Program-made: the position numbers and the translations under genes
Notes under the pieces: model-generated
What the model was told of the DNA's origin: nothing
Databases searched by the model: none
The model's input: only the letters and a program-made list of their open reading frames with translations
From: Streptomyces sp. A 4/2
Lineage (GTDB): Bacteria > Actinomycetota > Actinomycetes > Streptomycetales > Streptomycetaceae
DNA length: 64,000 bases
Assembly (NCBI RefSeq): GCF_940670765.1
Contig: NZ_CALNVW010000010.1
Coordinates: 1 to 64,000, forward strand
Direction of reading: 5' to 3'
Part shown: positions 25,774 to 35,810 of the stretch, piece by piece
Numbering within the stretch: the stretch's first letter is position 1
Layout of the letters: each line of letters starts with the position of its first letter

Positions 25774-27231
25774 GTGGCTGTGGGCTCGGAGACCGAGGAA
25801 TTTGCCGCGCTGCTCCGGAAGCTGAAGGAACGCTCCGGACGCAGCTACGGAGTCCTCGCGGGGAAACTCCACATGAGTACGTCCACGGTGCACCGGTACT
25901 GCAACGGCGACGCCGTCCCGGCCGAGTACGCGCCGGTCGAGCGGTTCGCGCGGCTGTGTTCGGCGACCCCGGACGAGCTGATGGATCTGCACCGGCGGTG
26001 GCTGCTGGCCGACGCGGCGAGGCGGCGGCCCAAGGACACGGCGGTGCCGCAGGCAGCGGCTCCGGAAGCAGCGGTGCCGGAGACCGTGGTCCTCGACGCG
26101 GCCGTCCGGGAAGCGGTGCTCGCGGACGCGATGGTTCCGGAGGCGGTCGTTCCGGACGCCCTGGAGTCGGATGTCCAGGCAGCGAACGTCCTGGCATCGG
26201 GCGTCCTGCCGTCGGACGTCCTGCCGTCGGATGTTCTGGCATCGGACATTCAGGCGTCGGACGTCATCGCGTCAGGACTTCCCGCCTCCGGGCCGGACCG
26301 GGGGCGGCGCCCGGGGCGCAGGAACACCCGTCTCTGGCTGATCGGTGCCGCCGTGGTCGCTGTCGTCGCCGTGGCGGTACCCGTCGCGCTGGCGCTGCGC
26401 CCCGACGGAACGTCCGGCACCGGCTCCGACACGGTGGCACTTCCGGCGGCCCCGTCTGGTGAGTCCCCGTCCGTGAGCCCGTCGCCGCGGCCGTCCGGCT
26501 CGGTGTCCCCTTCCCCCTCCCCTTCCCGTTCCGTGTCGTCCGGCGGCACGGCTGCCCGTCCCTCCAGTACCACGGGTGACCTGGGCGCGGACGGCGACAG
26601 CATCCCCGCGGTACCGCTGAGCGTGAACGTGCGGCCGTACATCTGGGACAACCCGTGCAGCCAGTCGTATCTGATCGACCGGTCGGCCTCGAAGGTTCCG
26701 CCGCCCCCGGCCGAACAGGACGCCAAGGGCTGGGCGAACGTGCTGGGCGCGGTGTCCGCCGGGGGCGCGCGGATCGAGCTGTCCGTGCAGGGGAAATCGA
26801 CGGACGCGGTGGTGCTGCAGGCCCTGCACGTACGGATGGTGGGCCGTCACGCGCCGCTCGGCTGGGCCTCGTACGCGATGGGCAACGGCTGCGGCGGCGA
26901 GATGACCCCGGCCGCGTTCGACGTGAACCTCGACGCGGGGACGCCGGTCAGCAGGGCGGTCGCCGGAGTGCAGGGCGACCAGAAGATCCCGGCCACCGAC
27001 TTCCCGTACAGGGTGTCGTCGACCGACCCCCAGGTGCTGGAGATCAACGCCCACACCACGGCTCATGACGTCAGCTGGTACCTGGAACTCCAGTGGAGCA
27101 GCGGCAACCGGCACGGGACGGTCCGGATCGACGACAACGGCAAGCCGTTCCGCGCCAGCGGTGCGCCGGGTCAGCCGCAGTACATCTACCCGCCGGGCAG
27201 CGACGCCTGGCAACCGGCCGCACCGCAGTAA
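25774..27231 (+). CDS. Membrane-anchored HTH (XRE-type) protein with external domain
   Basis: A 485-residue one-piece signalling protein. Residues 5-70 form an XRE-like HTH (LKERSGRSYGVLAGKLHMS, then STVHRYCNGDAVPAEYAPVE). Residues about 90-170 hold degenerate five-residue repeats of type (A/P)SDVL. A single membrane helix follows (LWLIGAAVVAVVAVAVPVAL), then a Pro/Ser linker and an external C-terminal domain of about 200 residues ending near YIYPPGSDAW. GTG 25774 follows AGGGGGGA. The design suggests that an outside signal controls DNA binding inside; the ligand is unknown. Confidence 0.82.
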   Translation: MAVGSETEEFAALLRKLKERSGRSYGVLAGKLHMSTSTVHRYCNGDAVPAEYAPVERFARLCSATPDELMDLHRRWLLADAARRRPKDTAVPQAAAPEAAVPETVVLDAAVREAVLADAMVPEAVVPDALESDVQAANVLASGVLPSDVLPSDVLASDIQASDVIASGLPASGPDRGRRPGRRNTRLWLIGAAVVAVVAVAVPVALALRPDGTSGTGSDTVALPAAPSGESPSVSPSPRPSGSVSPSPSPSRSVSSGGTAARPSSTTGDLGADGDSIPAVPLSVNVRPYIWDNPCSQSYLIDRSASKVPPPPAEQDAKGWANVLGAVSAGGARIELSVQGKSTDAVVLQALHVRMVGRHAPLGWASYAMGNGCGGEMTPAAFDVNLDAGTPVSRAVAGVQGDQKIPATDFPYRVSSTDPQVLEINAHTTAHDVSWYLELQWSSGNRHGTVRIDDNGKPFRASGAPGQPQYIYPPGSDAWQPAAPQ

Positions 27232-27331
27232 CCACGCGGGTGGCCGGTCCCCAGGGGTCCCTGAATCCGGAGCCGGGCGCCCACAGGCATCAGATGCCTG
27301 AAGAGGCCGGATGCCTACGGGCGCCGGATGC

Positions 27332-29110
27332 CTACAGGCGCTCGGGCGTCCGGATGCCCAGCAGGTTCATGCCCTGGTGGAGCGTGCGGGCGGTGAGCGC
27401 GCAGAGGAAGAGGCGGTTCTCGACGTGCGCCGGGGTCTCGGCCTTGAGGACCGGGCACTCGGCGTAGAACGTCGTGTACTGCGAGGCCAGTTGGTAGAGG
27501 TACGCGGCCAGCTTGTGCGGCGCGTACTCGGACGCGACCTCGGACAGGGTCTCCGCGAACCGGTCCAGGTGCAGCCCCAGCGCCCGCTCGGCCGGAGCCA
27601 GTTCCAGCTCGGGACGGGCGGTCGGGTGCACGTCCCCGGCCTTGCGCAGGATCGACTGGATACGGGCGTACGCGTACTGGAGGTACACGCTGGTGTCGCC
27701 GTTCAGCGACACCATCTGATCCAGGTCGAACTTGTAGTCGCGGCTCGCGGACGTGGACAGGTCCGCGTACTTCACCGCGCCGATGCCGACCTGGGCGCCG
27801 CGCTCGGCGATCTCCTCCTCGGTGAGGTCGAGCGCCTTCTCGCGCACGACCGCCGACGCGCGCTCGGTCGCCTCGTCGAGGAGGTCCTCCAGCCGCACCG
27901 TCTCGCCCTCACGGGTCTTGAACGGCTTGCCGTCCTTGCCGAGGACCGTGCCGAAGGCCAGCTGGAGGGCCTTGACCTCGCTGCCGTCGGCGGTGGTCAG
28001 CCAGCCCGCCCGGCGGGCCGTCTCGAAGACCATCTTGAAGTGCAGGGCCTGCCGGACATCCACCACGTACAGCAGGGTGTCGGCCTTGAGGTCGTGGACG
28101 CGGTTGCGGATCGCGGAGAGGTCGGTGGCCGCGTAGCCGAAGCCGCCGTTCGTCTTCTTGACGATCAGCGGGACCGGGTTGCCGTCCGGGCCCTTCACGT
28201 CGTCGAAGAAGACGCACAGCGCACCCTCGGAGCGGACCGCGACGCCGGACTCCTCCAGGAGGCGGCAGGTCTCTTCGAGCATGTCGTTGTAGCCGGACTC
28301 GCCGACGATGTCCGGGTCGTCGATCTCCATGTCCAGCTTGTTGAAGACCGAGTAGAAGTAGATCTTCGACTGGTCGACGAACCGCTGCCACAGGGCGCGC
28401 GTCTCGGGGTCCCCGGACTGCAGGTCGACGACCCGGTTCCGCGCGCGGTCCTTGAACTGCTCGTCGGAGTCGAAGAGCGCCCGCGAGGCCTTGTAGATCC
28501 GGTTGAGGGCGGCCATCGCGGCCTCGCCGTCGATGTCCTCGCCCTCGCGGCCCAGCTCGTCCGGGTGCTCGATCAGGTACTGGATGAGCATCCCGTACTG
28601 GGTGCCCCAGTCCCCGATGTGGTGACGGCGGACCACGGTCTCGCCCTCGAACTCCATGATCTTGGCCATCGCGTCGCCGATCACGGCGGACCGCAGGTGC
28701 CCGACGTGCATCTCCTTGGCCACGTTCGGCTGGGCGTAGTCGATGACGGTGGTGCCCGGGTGCGCGGCGTACGGCACACCGAGGCGGGCGTCGGCGGCGC
28801 GGGCGGCCAGGGTCTCGGTGATCGCCCGGTCGGTCAGCGTGATGTTGAGGAAGCCGGGGCCCGAGACCTCGATGTCCTTGATCAGGTCATTGGCCGGGAT
28901 CGCGGCGGTGACGGTGGCCGCCAGCTCGCGCGGGTTGCCCTTGAGCTTCTTCGCCAGGGCCAGGATCCCGTTGGCCTGGAAGTCGGCCCGGTCACTTCGG
29001 CGCAGCAGCGGGTCCGCGGAACCGGCATCCGGCAGCGCTGCCGTCAGGGCGTCCGCGAGGTGCTGCTGGAGCGTCGAAGCGAGGGAATTGACCGAGACTG
29101 GCTCAGGCAT
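27332..29110 (-). CDS. argS: Arginyl-tRNA synthetase
   Basis: This class I enzyme charges tRNA(Arg). It has 592 residues. The N-terminal Add1 domain is present; the HIGH-like motif is [18 protein letters not shown], followed by [12 protein letters not shown], and the C-terminal anticodon-binding DALR domain ends [13 protein letters not shown], the usual ArgRS end. ATG 29110 gives the standard start [16 protein letters not shown]; the much longer open frame upstream runs across lysS and is not coding. It is divergent from lysS, with both promoters in a 144-nt gap. Confidence 0.97.
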   Translation of the reverse strand: MPEPVSVNSLASTLQQHLADALTAALPDAGSADPLLRRSDRADFQANGILALAKKLKGNPRELAATVTAAIPANDLIKDIEVSGPGFLNITLTDRAITETLAARAADARLGVPYAAHPGTTVIDYAQPNVAKEMHVGHLRSAVIGDAMAKIMEFEGETVVRRHHIGDWGTQYGMLIQYLIEHPDELGREGEDIDGEAAMAALNRIYKASRALFDSDEQFKDRARNRVVDLQSGDPETRALWQRFVDQSKIYFYSVFNKLDMEIDDPDIVGESGYNDMLEETCRLLEESGVAVRSEGALCVFFDDVKGPDGNPVPLIVKKTNGGFGYAATDLSAIRNRVHDLKADTLLYVVDVRQALHFKMVFETARRAGWLTTADGSEVKALQLAFGTVLGKDGKPFKTREGETVRLEDLLDEATERASAVVREKALDLTEEEIAERGAQVGIGAVKYADLSTSASRDYKFDLDQMVSLNGDTSVYLQYAYARIQSILRKAGDVHPTARPELELAPAERALGLHLDRFAETLSEVASEYAPHKLAAYLYQLASQYTTFYAECPVLKAETPAHVENRLFLCALTARTLHQGMNLLGIRTPERL

Positions 29111-29254
29111 GGGGCCGGCTGCCGTTTCCGTAGGGGTACAAGGGATCACCGCAAGTATCCCACGGCCCGTAAAGCCGTTTTCGCTCTGCTGCGGGGACCT
29201 GGGACAATGGCTTTCGCCCCTGCATGAACATGAAGGCGTACGAGGAAGAAGGAC

Positions 29255-31054
29255 GTGCCGATCGTGGCTCAGAGCACCGAGACCGACTGGGTCTCCCGTT
29301 TCGCGGACGATGTCATCGCCGAATCGGAGCGCCGTGCCGAGGGCGCGAAACTCTCTGGCGCTGCCGACTCCGGCACCCCGGCGATCGTCGTCGCGTCCGG
29401 ACTCTCTCCTTCCGGCCCGATCCACCTGGGCAATCTGCGCGAGGTCATGACCCCGCACCTGGTCGCGGACGAGATCCGGCGGCGCGGGTACGAGGTGCGG
29501 CACCTGATCTCGTGGGACGACTACGACCGGTACCGCAAGGTGCCGAACGGCGTCCCCGGCATCGACGAGTCCTGGGCCGAGCACATCGGCAAGCCGCTCA
29601 CCTCGGTGCCCGCCCCGGCCGGGTCCGCGTACCCGAACTGGGCCGAGCACTTCAAGGCCGCCATGGTCGCCGCGCTGGCCGAGCTGGGGGTGGAGTTCGA
29701 CCCGATCAGCCAGACCGAGCAGTACCTGGCGGGCACCTACCGCGAGCAGATCCTGCACGCGATGAAGCACCGCGCCGACATCGACGCGATCCTCGACAGG
29801 TACCGCACGAAGAAGGACCCCGCCGCGGAGGGCACGGGCGGCGGCAAGAAGCAGGGCCAGAAGCAGAGCCAGAAGCCGGTCGACGAGGCCGAGCTGGAAG
29901 CCGCCGCCGGGTCCGGCGCGGCGGCCGAGGACGACGGCAGCGGCGCGGGGACGGCGTACTACCCGTACAAGCCGTACTGCGGCTCCTGCGAGAAGGACCT
30001 GACGACGGTCACGGCGTACGACGACGAGACCACCTCGCTCTCGTACACCTGCAACAACTGCGGGCACTCCGAGACCGTGCTGCTGAGCGAGTTCAACCGC
30101 GGCAAGCTGGTCTGGAAGGTCGACTGGCCGATGCGCTGGGCCTTCGAGGGTGTCGTCTTCGAGCCGAGCGGGGTCGACCACTCCTCGCCCGGGTCGTCGT
30201 TCGTCGTCGGCGGGCAGATCGTGCGCGAGGTCTTCGGCGGTGTGCAGCCGATCGGCCCGATGTACGCGTTCGTCGGCATCAGCGGCATGGCGAAGATGTC
30301 GTCGTCGAAGGGCGGGGTGCCGACCCCGGCCGACGCGCTGAAGATCATGGAGGCGCCGCTGCTGCGCTGGCTGTACGCGCGGCGCAGGCCCAACCAGTCG
30401 TTCAAGATCGCCTTCGACCAGGAGATCCAGCGCCTCTACGACGAGTGGGACTCGCTGGAGAAGAAGGTCGCCGACGGTACGGTGCTGCCCGCCGACGCGG
30501 CGGCGCACTCCCGGGCGACCCGCACGGCCGCCGGTGAACTGCCGCGTACAGCACGGCCGTTGTCGTACCGGACGCTCGCCTCGGTGGCCGACATCACGGC
30601 CGGGGCGCAGGAGCAGACGCTGCGCATCCTCAGCGAGCTGGACCCGGCGAACCCGATCACCTCGCTCGACGAGGTACGGCCCCGGCTGGACCGCGCCGAG
30701 AACTGGATCACCACCCAGGTCCCGGCCGAGCAGCGCACGCTGGTGCGGGACGAGCCGGACACCGGGACGCTGGCCGGACTCTCCGACCAGGACCGGGAGT
30801 CGCTGCGGCTGCTCCTGGACGGGCTGGACTCGCACTGGTCGCTGGACGGGCTGACGGCGCTGGTCTACGGCGTACCGAAGATCCAGGCGGGCTTCGACGT
30901 CGACGCCAAGCCGACGCCGGAGATGAAGGTCGCCCAGCGGACGTTCTTCGCGCTGCTGTACCAGCTGCTGGTGGGGCGTGACACCGGACCGCGGCTGCCC
31001 ACGCTGCTGCTCGCGGTCGGTGCGGACCGGGTACGGAAGCTGCTCGGGGCCTGA
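29255..31054 (+). CDS. lysS: Lysyl-tRNA synthetase, class I
   Basis: This enzyme charges tRNA(Lys). It has 599 residues of the class I (Rossmann) type found in archaea and some actinobacteria. [13 protein letters not shown] is the HIGH motif and AKMSSSKGG the KMSKS motif. A CGSC and CNNC pair forms a zinc-finger-like knuckle. A low-complexity insert of about 50 residues ([20 protein letters not shown]) precedes the zinc knuckle, making it longer than archaeal forms. GTG 29255 or 29264 could start it. It is divergent from argS. Confidence 0.95.
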   Translation: MPIVAQSTETDWVSRFADDVIAESERRAEGAKLSGAADSGTPAIVVASGLSPSGPIHLGNLREVMTPHLVADEIRRRGYEVRHLISWDDYDRYRKVPNGVPGIDESWAEHIGKPLTSVPAPAGSAYPNWAEHFKAAMVAALAELGVEFDPISQTEQYLAGTYREQILHAMKHRADIDAILDRYRTKKDPAAEGTGGGKKQGQKQSQKPVDEAELEAAAGSGAAAEDDGSGAGTAYYPYKPYCGSCEKDLTTVTAYDDETTSLSYTCNNCGHSETVLLSEFNRGKLVWKVDWPMRWAFEGVVFEPSGVDHSSPGSSFVVGGQIVREVFGGVQPIGPMYAFVGISGMAKMSSSKGGVPTPADALKIMEAPLLRWLYARRRPNQSFKIAFDQEIQRLYDEWDSLEKKVADGTVLPADAAAHSRATRTAAGELPRTARPLSYRTLASVADITAGAQEQTLRILSELDPANPITSLDEVRPRLDRAENWITTQVPAEQRTLVRDEPDTGTLAGLSDQDRESLRLLLDGLDSHWSLDGLTALVYGVPKIQAGFDVDAKPTPEMKVAQRTFFALLYQLLVGRDTGPRLPTLLLAVGADRVRKLLGA

Positions 31055-31086
31055 CGGATCGCGGATACGGATTACGGATTCACGGC

Positions 31087-31128
31087 GGAGGGCCGCCGCC
31101 CGGGAGGTGTTCCGGGCGGCGGCCCTCC
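31087..31128. terminator. Bidirectional terminator
   Basis: A perfect 17-bp stem (31087-31103 with 31112-31128) with an 8-nt loop between the convergent lysS and DUF2637 genes. Confidence 0.88.
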
Positions 31129-31166
31129 GGCGTTCCCGACCGGCCGGTCCGACGGCCGGTCGCGGG

Positions 31167-32684
31167 TCACGCGATGTGTTCCGCGTCCAGCTCGTTGTTG
31201 TACCGGATCTGGAAGCGGTTGATGTAGGCGCGCATCGAACTGTCGCTGAGCGTGTCGCCGTTGCGGCCCGTGACGCCGTACAGGTCCTTGAGGTAGCGGC
31301 CGAACTGACGCGGGGTCGGCGACTCGTTGTTCTCGCTTATGTACTTGCGGAAGGCCGTGAAGTACGCGTCCTCGCGGGACACGTCCTCCGGCAGACCGGC
31401 GGTCTCCGGTCCCACCGCGTCGGACAGCGCCTCCGGCTGCTGCTCCGGGCGCGGTCCGGGGAGCGTGCCGCCGAGGGGGCGGGAGCGGACGGGGCGTTCC
31501 ACGGGCGCCGGACCGTCGGCGGCCTCGTGGTCCTGGGCGGCCTCGTCCGGGTGGGGGCCGTCCTGCGGATCGGCGGGGTACTGCGGGTCGTGCTGCTCGG
31601 CGTACCGGTCCTGCTCGTACCGGCCCTGCTCGTACTGCTCCTGGGCGTACAGCTCCTGCGCGTACTGCTGCTCCCGCTCGTACTGCTGCTCGTAGGTCGG
31701 TTCGTACGTCGGGTCGTAGCTGCCCGCGTACGCCTCCTGCGAGATCTGCGGCGCGAACCAGGGGTTCTCGTGCGGGGCCTGCTGCTCGGCATGCTCCGTC
31801 TGGTCCTGGTCCTGCGGCTGTTGCTGCTCGTGCTGCTCGTACTGCTGGGCCTGCTCCTGCTCCTGGCCCTGTGTCTGTTCCTGGGGCGGCGCGGCCGGGC
31901 CGGTGGCAAGGGCGGCCGGAGCCGGAGCGACCGCGGCAACGGCCCCGACCGTCGCGGGCGCGGCCTCCAGCGCGGGGGCCGGGGGCAGCAGCACGGGCTC
32001 GATGCCCGCCGCCGCGAGGCCGGACGGGGCCGTCTCCGAGAGCGGGACCCCGTACTTCGCCAGCCGGAGCGGCATCAGGGACTCGATCGGGGCCTTGCGC
32101 CGCCAGCCCCGGCCGAACCGGGCCTGGAGACGGGCCTGGTAGATCAGCCGGTCCTGTTCGAGCCTGATGACCTCGTCGTACCGGCGCAGCTCCCACAGCT
32201 TCATCCGGCGCCAGAGCCGGAACGTGGGGATCGGCGACAGCAGCCAGCGGGTGAGGCGTACGCCCTCCATGTGCTTGTCGGCGGTGATGTCGGCGATCCG
32301 GCCCACCGCGTGGCGGGCCGCCTCGACGCAGACCACGAACAGGATCGGGATCACCGCGTGCATGCCGGTGCCGAGCGGGTCGGGCCAGGCCGCGGCGCCG
32401 TTGAAGGCGATCGTCGCGGCCGTCAGCAGCCAGGCCGCCTGGCGCAGCAGCGGGAACGGGATGCGGATCCAGGTCAGCAGCAGGTCCAGCGCGAGCAGCA
32501 CACAGATTCCGGCGTCGATGCCGATCGGGAAGACGGTCGAGAAGCTGCCGAAGCCCTTCTTCTCGGCGAGTTCGCGCACGGCCGCGTAGGAACCCGTGAA
32601 ACCGATCCCCGCGATGATCACCGCGCCCGCGACCACCACCGCGATCAGTATCCGGTGCGTGCGTGTCAACTGCATCGCGGCCAC
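31167..32684 (-). CDS. DUF2637 membrane protein with Gln/Glu/Tyr-rich region
   Basis: A 505-residue protein. Residues 1 to about 125 form the DUF2637 (SpdB-like) membrane domain with four helices ([67 protein letters not shown]). A basic amphipathic segment follows ([20 protein letters not shown]). A low-complexity Ala/Pro block then gives way to a Gln-, Glu- and Tyr-rich tract ([20 protein letters not shown]). The C-terminal about 65 residues look like a small helical DNA-binding domain ([20 protein letters not shown]). GTG 32684 follows GGAGGGG. SpdB relatives work in conjugation spread; a chromosomal role is unknown. Confidence 0.83.
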   Translation of the reverse strand: MAAMQLTRTHRILIAVVVAGAVIIAGIGFTGSYAAVRELAEKKGFGSFSTVFPIGIDAGICVLLALDLLLTWIRIPFPLLRQAAWLLTAATIAFNGAAAWPDPLGTGMHAVIPILFVVCVEAARHAVGRIADITADKHMEGVRLTRWLLSPIPTFRLWRRMKLWELRRYDEVIRLEQDRLIYQARLQARFGRGWRRKAPIESLMPLRLAKYGVPLSETAPSGLAAAGIEPVLLPPAPALEAAPATVGAVAAVAPAPAALATGPAAPPQEQTQGQEQEQAQQYEQHEQQQPQDQDQTEHAEQQAPHENPWFAPQISQEAYAGSYDPTYEPTYEQQYEREQQYAQELYAQEQYEQGRYEQDRYAEQHDPQYPADPQDGPHPDEAAQDHEAADGPAPVERPVRSRPLGGTLPGPRPEQQPEALSDAVGPETAGLPEDVSREDAYFTAFRKYISENNESPTPRQFGRYLKDLYGVTGRNGDTLSDSSMRAYINRFQIRYNNELDAEHIA

Positions 32685-32763
32685 CCGCGGTCCCCTCCCG
32701 ATGTCGGTATCTGGCGGGCACAGCCTGGCACATGTGTGCGGACGGCGTTGCGTGGGTACGCCC

Positions 32764-32795
32764 GGAGCCCGGCCTCCGAGGGAGGACCGGGCTCC
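32764..32795 (-). terminator. Terminator downstream of the first DUF3558-like gene
   Basis: A 9-bp outer stem (32764-32772 with 32787-32795) with an inner CCTCC/GGAGG pairing, downstream of the lipoprotein gene that stops at 32871. Confidence 0.65.
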
Positions 32796-32870
32796 GTGTG
32801 ACGGGCTGTTCGCAGTGTGGTGACTGCTGATCCGCCGTTGTCCGTGACCGCTGTTCGCTGCCGCTGCGCG

Positions 32871-33584
32871 CTACTTGTTGGCGGTGGCGACCGACGCCAC
32901 GGCCTCCTTGGCCGCGGTCTGCGCGCCCTTCGTCATGTCGTCGGCGGACGGGGACTTGGCGCCCTCGAAACCGGCGCCGTTGTGGTTCACGGTGGTGACG
33001 ACGTTCTCCGAACGGGTGATGACGACGGCGTACACGAAGTCCGCGTCCGTCTTGCGCTGGCCGTAGGTGACCGTGGTGGCCTCCTGGCCGATGCCGGAGG
33101 TGGTCACGGTCTTGACGTTCTTCGCGCCGTCCGTCGCCTTGGCGTCGGCGACCGCCTTGGTGTACTGCTCCCCGGCGCGGTCGGCGCCGCTGCCGAGGAC
33201 GGTGTCGGAGTCGTACCGCAGATACGAGACGGAGAGCCAGCGGTACTGCGAGCCCTTCGTGCCCTTGCTCTCCAGGCCGTTCCAGGAACAGCCGGCGCGG
33301 GCGGCCAGGTCGCTGGACTTCACCTCGGTGCCGGCCTTGTCCTTCGCCTTGGGCACCAGGTCGGAGACGGTCTTCGACGAGAGCGACTTGCAGGCGTCCG
33401 GGAGCTTCGCGTACGCCGCCTTCGCGACGGTCGGGGAGGCCGGGGCGCTGGGCGAGGGAGAAGTGGAGCTGGAGCTCTTCTTGCTGCCGGAACCGGAGTC
33501 CGAGGAGCAGCCGGCGACGACGAGCATCACCGGGACGGCTGCACAGGCGAGAAGGCGGGTGAGTCGCGTGGCTGATCGGTGCAT
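32871..33584 (-). CDS. DUF3558-like lipoprotein
   Basis: A 237-residue lipoprotein with a signal peptide ending in a clear lipobox (VVAGC, Cys about residue 26), a Ser- and Lys-rich linker, then a domain with paired Cys (LPDACKSLSSKTVSDLVP and AGCSWNG), as in DUF3558 proteins. ATG 33584 is chosen because AAGGA lies just upstream; two further in-frame Met codons occur upstream. The next gene encodes a related lipoprotein, so this is a tandem pair. It acts outside the membrane; the function is unknown. Confidence 0.8.
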   Translation of the reverse strand: MHRSATRLTRLLACAAVPVMLVVAGCSSDSGSGSKKSSSSTSPSPSAPASPTVAKAAYAKLPDACKSLSSKTVSDLVPKAKDKAGTEVKSSDLAARAGCSWNGLESKGTKGSQYRWLSVSYLRYDSDTVLGSGADRAGEQYTKAVADAKATDGAKNVKTVTTSGIGQEATTVTYGQRKTDADFVYAVVITRSENVVTTVNHNGAGFEGAKSPSADDMTKGAQTAAKEAVASVATANK

Positions 33585-33659
33585 GGTTCCTTCGCTCATG
33601 TGTCGTACGGGTCGTACGGTCCGGGGCGCCACGGTACGCGGGGGCCACCGGACGGCGGA

Positions 33660-34406
33660 CTATTCGCTGATCTGCTCGGCGAGTTTGTGGGCCATGGACC
33701 GGGTCATCTCCTGGAGGCCCTGGATGTCGGGGAGCGCGGCCCGGTCGGTGGGCGTTTCGCTGTACTCGACGGTGACGAGGACGTTCGACGCGCGGAAGAC
33801 GACCCGGACGGTGTGCTGCGGGGTGCCCGCGTCCGGCTTGGCCGGGATGTCGTCGAGGAAGGCGGCGCTGCCGAGCCCGTCGAGCGTCCTGGGCCGGAGG
33901 TCCGCGGGGGTACCGCCGTCGCCGTCGCCGCCCTGCGCGCCGTCCGGGGGCGTCGAGTTGGGCGTGGCCTGTACGGAGACCGACGCGGCGGTCTGCCGCT
34001 GCTCGAACAGTGCCTTGGCGCGGTCGTCGTCGCTGACCGCTGTGTCGTAGCTGACGACGCGTTCCATCGAGATCCGCAGCCGGTGCGCCTCGGTGGGCGA
34101 GTCGCCCTTCCAACGGCATCCGACGCGCCGGTCGGTGTCGAAGGTGGGTTCCGGTGTGCCGGCGTACGCCTTCTCCTGCTGTTCCTTCGGCAGATCGGCG
34201 ATCTCCGGGAACATGGTCTTCAGCACGCCCTGGTCGGCCGTCCGGCACGGCTCACGCAGGGTGAGGTACTTGCCGGGGGCTGCGGCGGGAATGGTCTCGC
34301 CGGGCTTCGAGTCGGCGGTGGAGCCGTCGGCCCCGGAACCACTCGTGCAGCCCGTGACCAGCGCTGCGAGCAGCACCAAGCCGGGTACGTAAGCCCTTCG
34401 CTGCAC
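33660..34406 (-). CDS. DUF3558-like lipoprotein
   Basis: A 248-residue lipoprotein with signal peptide YVPGLVLLAALVTGC (lipobox VTGC) and a DUF3558-type domain with paired Cys (LREPCRTADQGVLKTMFPEI and RRVGCRWKG). The layout is the same as in the downstream neighbour but the sequences are diverged, consistent with an old duplication. GTG 34406 follows GGGAGCC and starts the signal peptide. The two genes are 75 nt apart and probably co-transcribed. Confidence 0.8.
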   Translation of the reverse strand: MQRRAYVPGLVLLAALVTGCTSGSGADGSTADSKPGETIPAAAPGKYLTLREPCRTADQGVLKTMFPEIADLPKEQQEKAYAGTPEPTFDTDRRVGCRWKGDSPTEAHRLRISMERVVSYDTAVSDDDRAKALFEQRQTAASVSVQATPNSTPPDGAQGGDGDGGTPADLRPRTLDGLGSAAFLDDIPAKPDAGTPQHTVRVVFRASNVLVTVEYSETPTDRAALPDIQGLQEMTRSMAHKLAEQISE

Positions 34407-34576
34407 TGTCCGAGGCTCCCTTCGGAACGGAAAACGGATACCGCCCGATGGCGGTGGCCGGACACAATGTCTATCGCACGCACTGGTGTACATGCCGGTC
34501 CGCTGTCGCTTTCGCGGACCTTGGTGCGGTTTTTTCACTTGCAGAGATTTCTGCATTTTCGGGGGAAAGAGGAGTT

Positions 34577-35770
34577 ATGTCGTACGTAGAGATTCCTGGT
34601 GCGAAGGTTCCCATCCGGATGTGGGCCGACCCGGCCTCGGTCGAGGAGGGCGCGCTGCAGCAGTTGCGGAACGTCGCCACACTGCCCTGGATCAAGGGCC
34701 TCGCCGTGATGCCGGACGTGCACTACGGCAAGGGCGCGACGGTCGGCTCGGTGATCGCGATGCAGGGGGCGGTCTGCCCGGCCGCGGTCGGGGTGGACAT
34801 CGGCTGCGGGATGTCGGCGGTGAAGACCTCACTGACGGCGAACGACCTCCCGGGGGATCTATCGCGGCTGCGCACCAAGATCGAGCAGGCGATTCCGGTG
34901 GGCCGCGGGATGCACGACGACCCGGTGGACCCCGGCCGGATGCACGGGTTCCCGACAGCGGGCTGGGACGACTTCTGGGCGCGGTTCGACGGGGTGGCGG
35001 AGGCGGTCAAGTTCCGTCAGGGCAGGGCCACGAAGCAGATGGGGTCGCTCGGTTCCGGCAACCACATGATCGAGGTCTGCCTGGACGACGACGGCGCCGT
35101 GTGGCTGATGCTGCACTCCGGGTCCCGGAACATCGGCAAGGAACTGGCCGAGCACCACATCGGGATCGCCCAGAAACTGCCGCACAACCAGGGCCTGGTC
35201 GACCGCGACCTGGCGGTCTTCGTCTCGGACACCCCGCAGATGGCCGACTACCGGAACGACCTGTACTGGGCCCAGGAGTACGCCAAGTACAACCGCGCCA
35301 TCATGATGGGGCTCCTCAAGGACGTGATCCGCAAGGAGTTCAAGAAGGCCCGGGTCACCTTCGACCAGGAGATCAGCTGCCACCACAACTACGTGGCGGA
35401 GGAGCGGTACGAGGGGGCGGACCTGCTCGTCACCCGCAAGGGCGCGATCCGGGCGGGCTCCGGTGAGTACGGGATCATCCCCGGCTCGATGGGCACCAGT
35501 TCGTACATCGTGAAGGGCCTGGGCAACGCGAAGGCGTTCAACTCCGCTTCGCACGGCGCCGGTCGGCGGATGAGCCGGGGCGCCGCCAAGCGCCGCTTCA
35601 CCACGCAGGACCTGGCGGACCAGACCCGGGGCGTGGAGTGCCGCAAGGACTCCGGCGTGCTGGACGAGATCCCGGCGGCGTACAAGCCGATCGAGCAGGT
35701 CATGGAGCAGCAGCGGGACCTGGTCGAGGTCGTGGCCAGGATCAAGCAGGTGGTGTGCGTGAAGGGCTGA
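34577..35770 (+). CDS. rtcB: RtcB family RNA-splicing ligase
   Basis: This enzyme joins RNA 2',3'-cyclic phosphate (or 3'-phosphate) ends to 5'-OH ends using GTP and manganese, in RNA repair. It has 397 residues. Metal-binding motifs are MPDVHYGKGATVGSV and VGVDIGCGMSAVK; GSGNHMIEV and LHSGSRNIGKEL follow, and the guanylated His lies in SASHGAGRRMSR. ATG 34577 follows AGAGGAGTT, a strong ribosome binding site. No archease or RNA cyclase gene is adjacent, and there is no RtcR-type regulator nearby. Confidence 0.95.
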   Translation: MSYVEIPGAKVPIRMWADPASVEEGALQQLRNVATLPWIKGLAVMPDVHYGKGATVGSVIAMQGAVCPAAVGVDIGCGMSAVKTSLTANDLPGDLSRLRTKIEQAIPVGRGMHDDPVDPGRMHGFPTAGWDDFWARFDGVAEAVKFRQGRATKQMGSLGSGNHMIEVCLDDDGAVWLMLHSGSRNIGKELAEHHIGIAQKLPHNQGLVDRDLAVFVSDTPQMADYRNDLYWAQEYAKYNRAIMMGLLKDVIRKEFKKARVTFDQEISCHHNYVAEERYEGADLLVTRKGAIRAGSGEYGIIPGSMGTSSYIVKGLGNAKAFNSASHGAGRRMSRGAAKRRFTTQDLADQTRGVECRKDSGVLDEIPAAYKPIEQVMEQQRDLVEVVARIKQVVCVKG

Positions 35771-35810
35771 CGGCGCCGCGGCCGTCGGCCCGGGGTGCGC
35801 CCGGACCGGG

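Noticed and set aside
29111..30835. Upstream extension of the argS frame
   Set aside because: It runs antisense to lysS, and ArgRS similarity begins exactly at ATG 29110.
34499..34526. GTCCGC...GCGGAC hairpin followed by TTTTTT before rtcB, as attenuator
   Set aside because: The stem is only 6 bp with a long loop and the T-run is 13 nt away; too weak to call.
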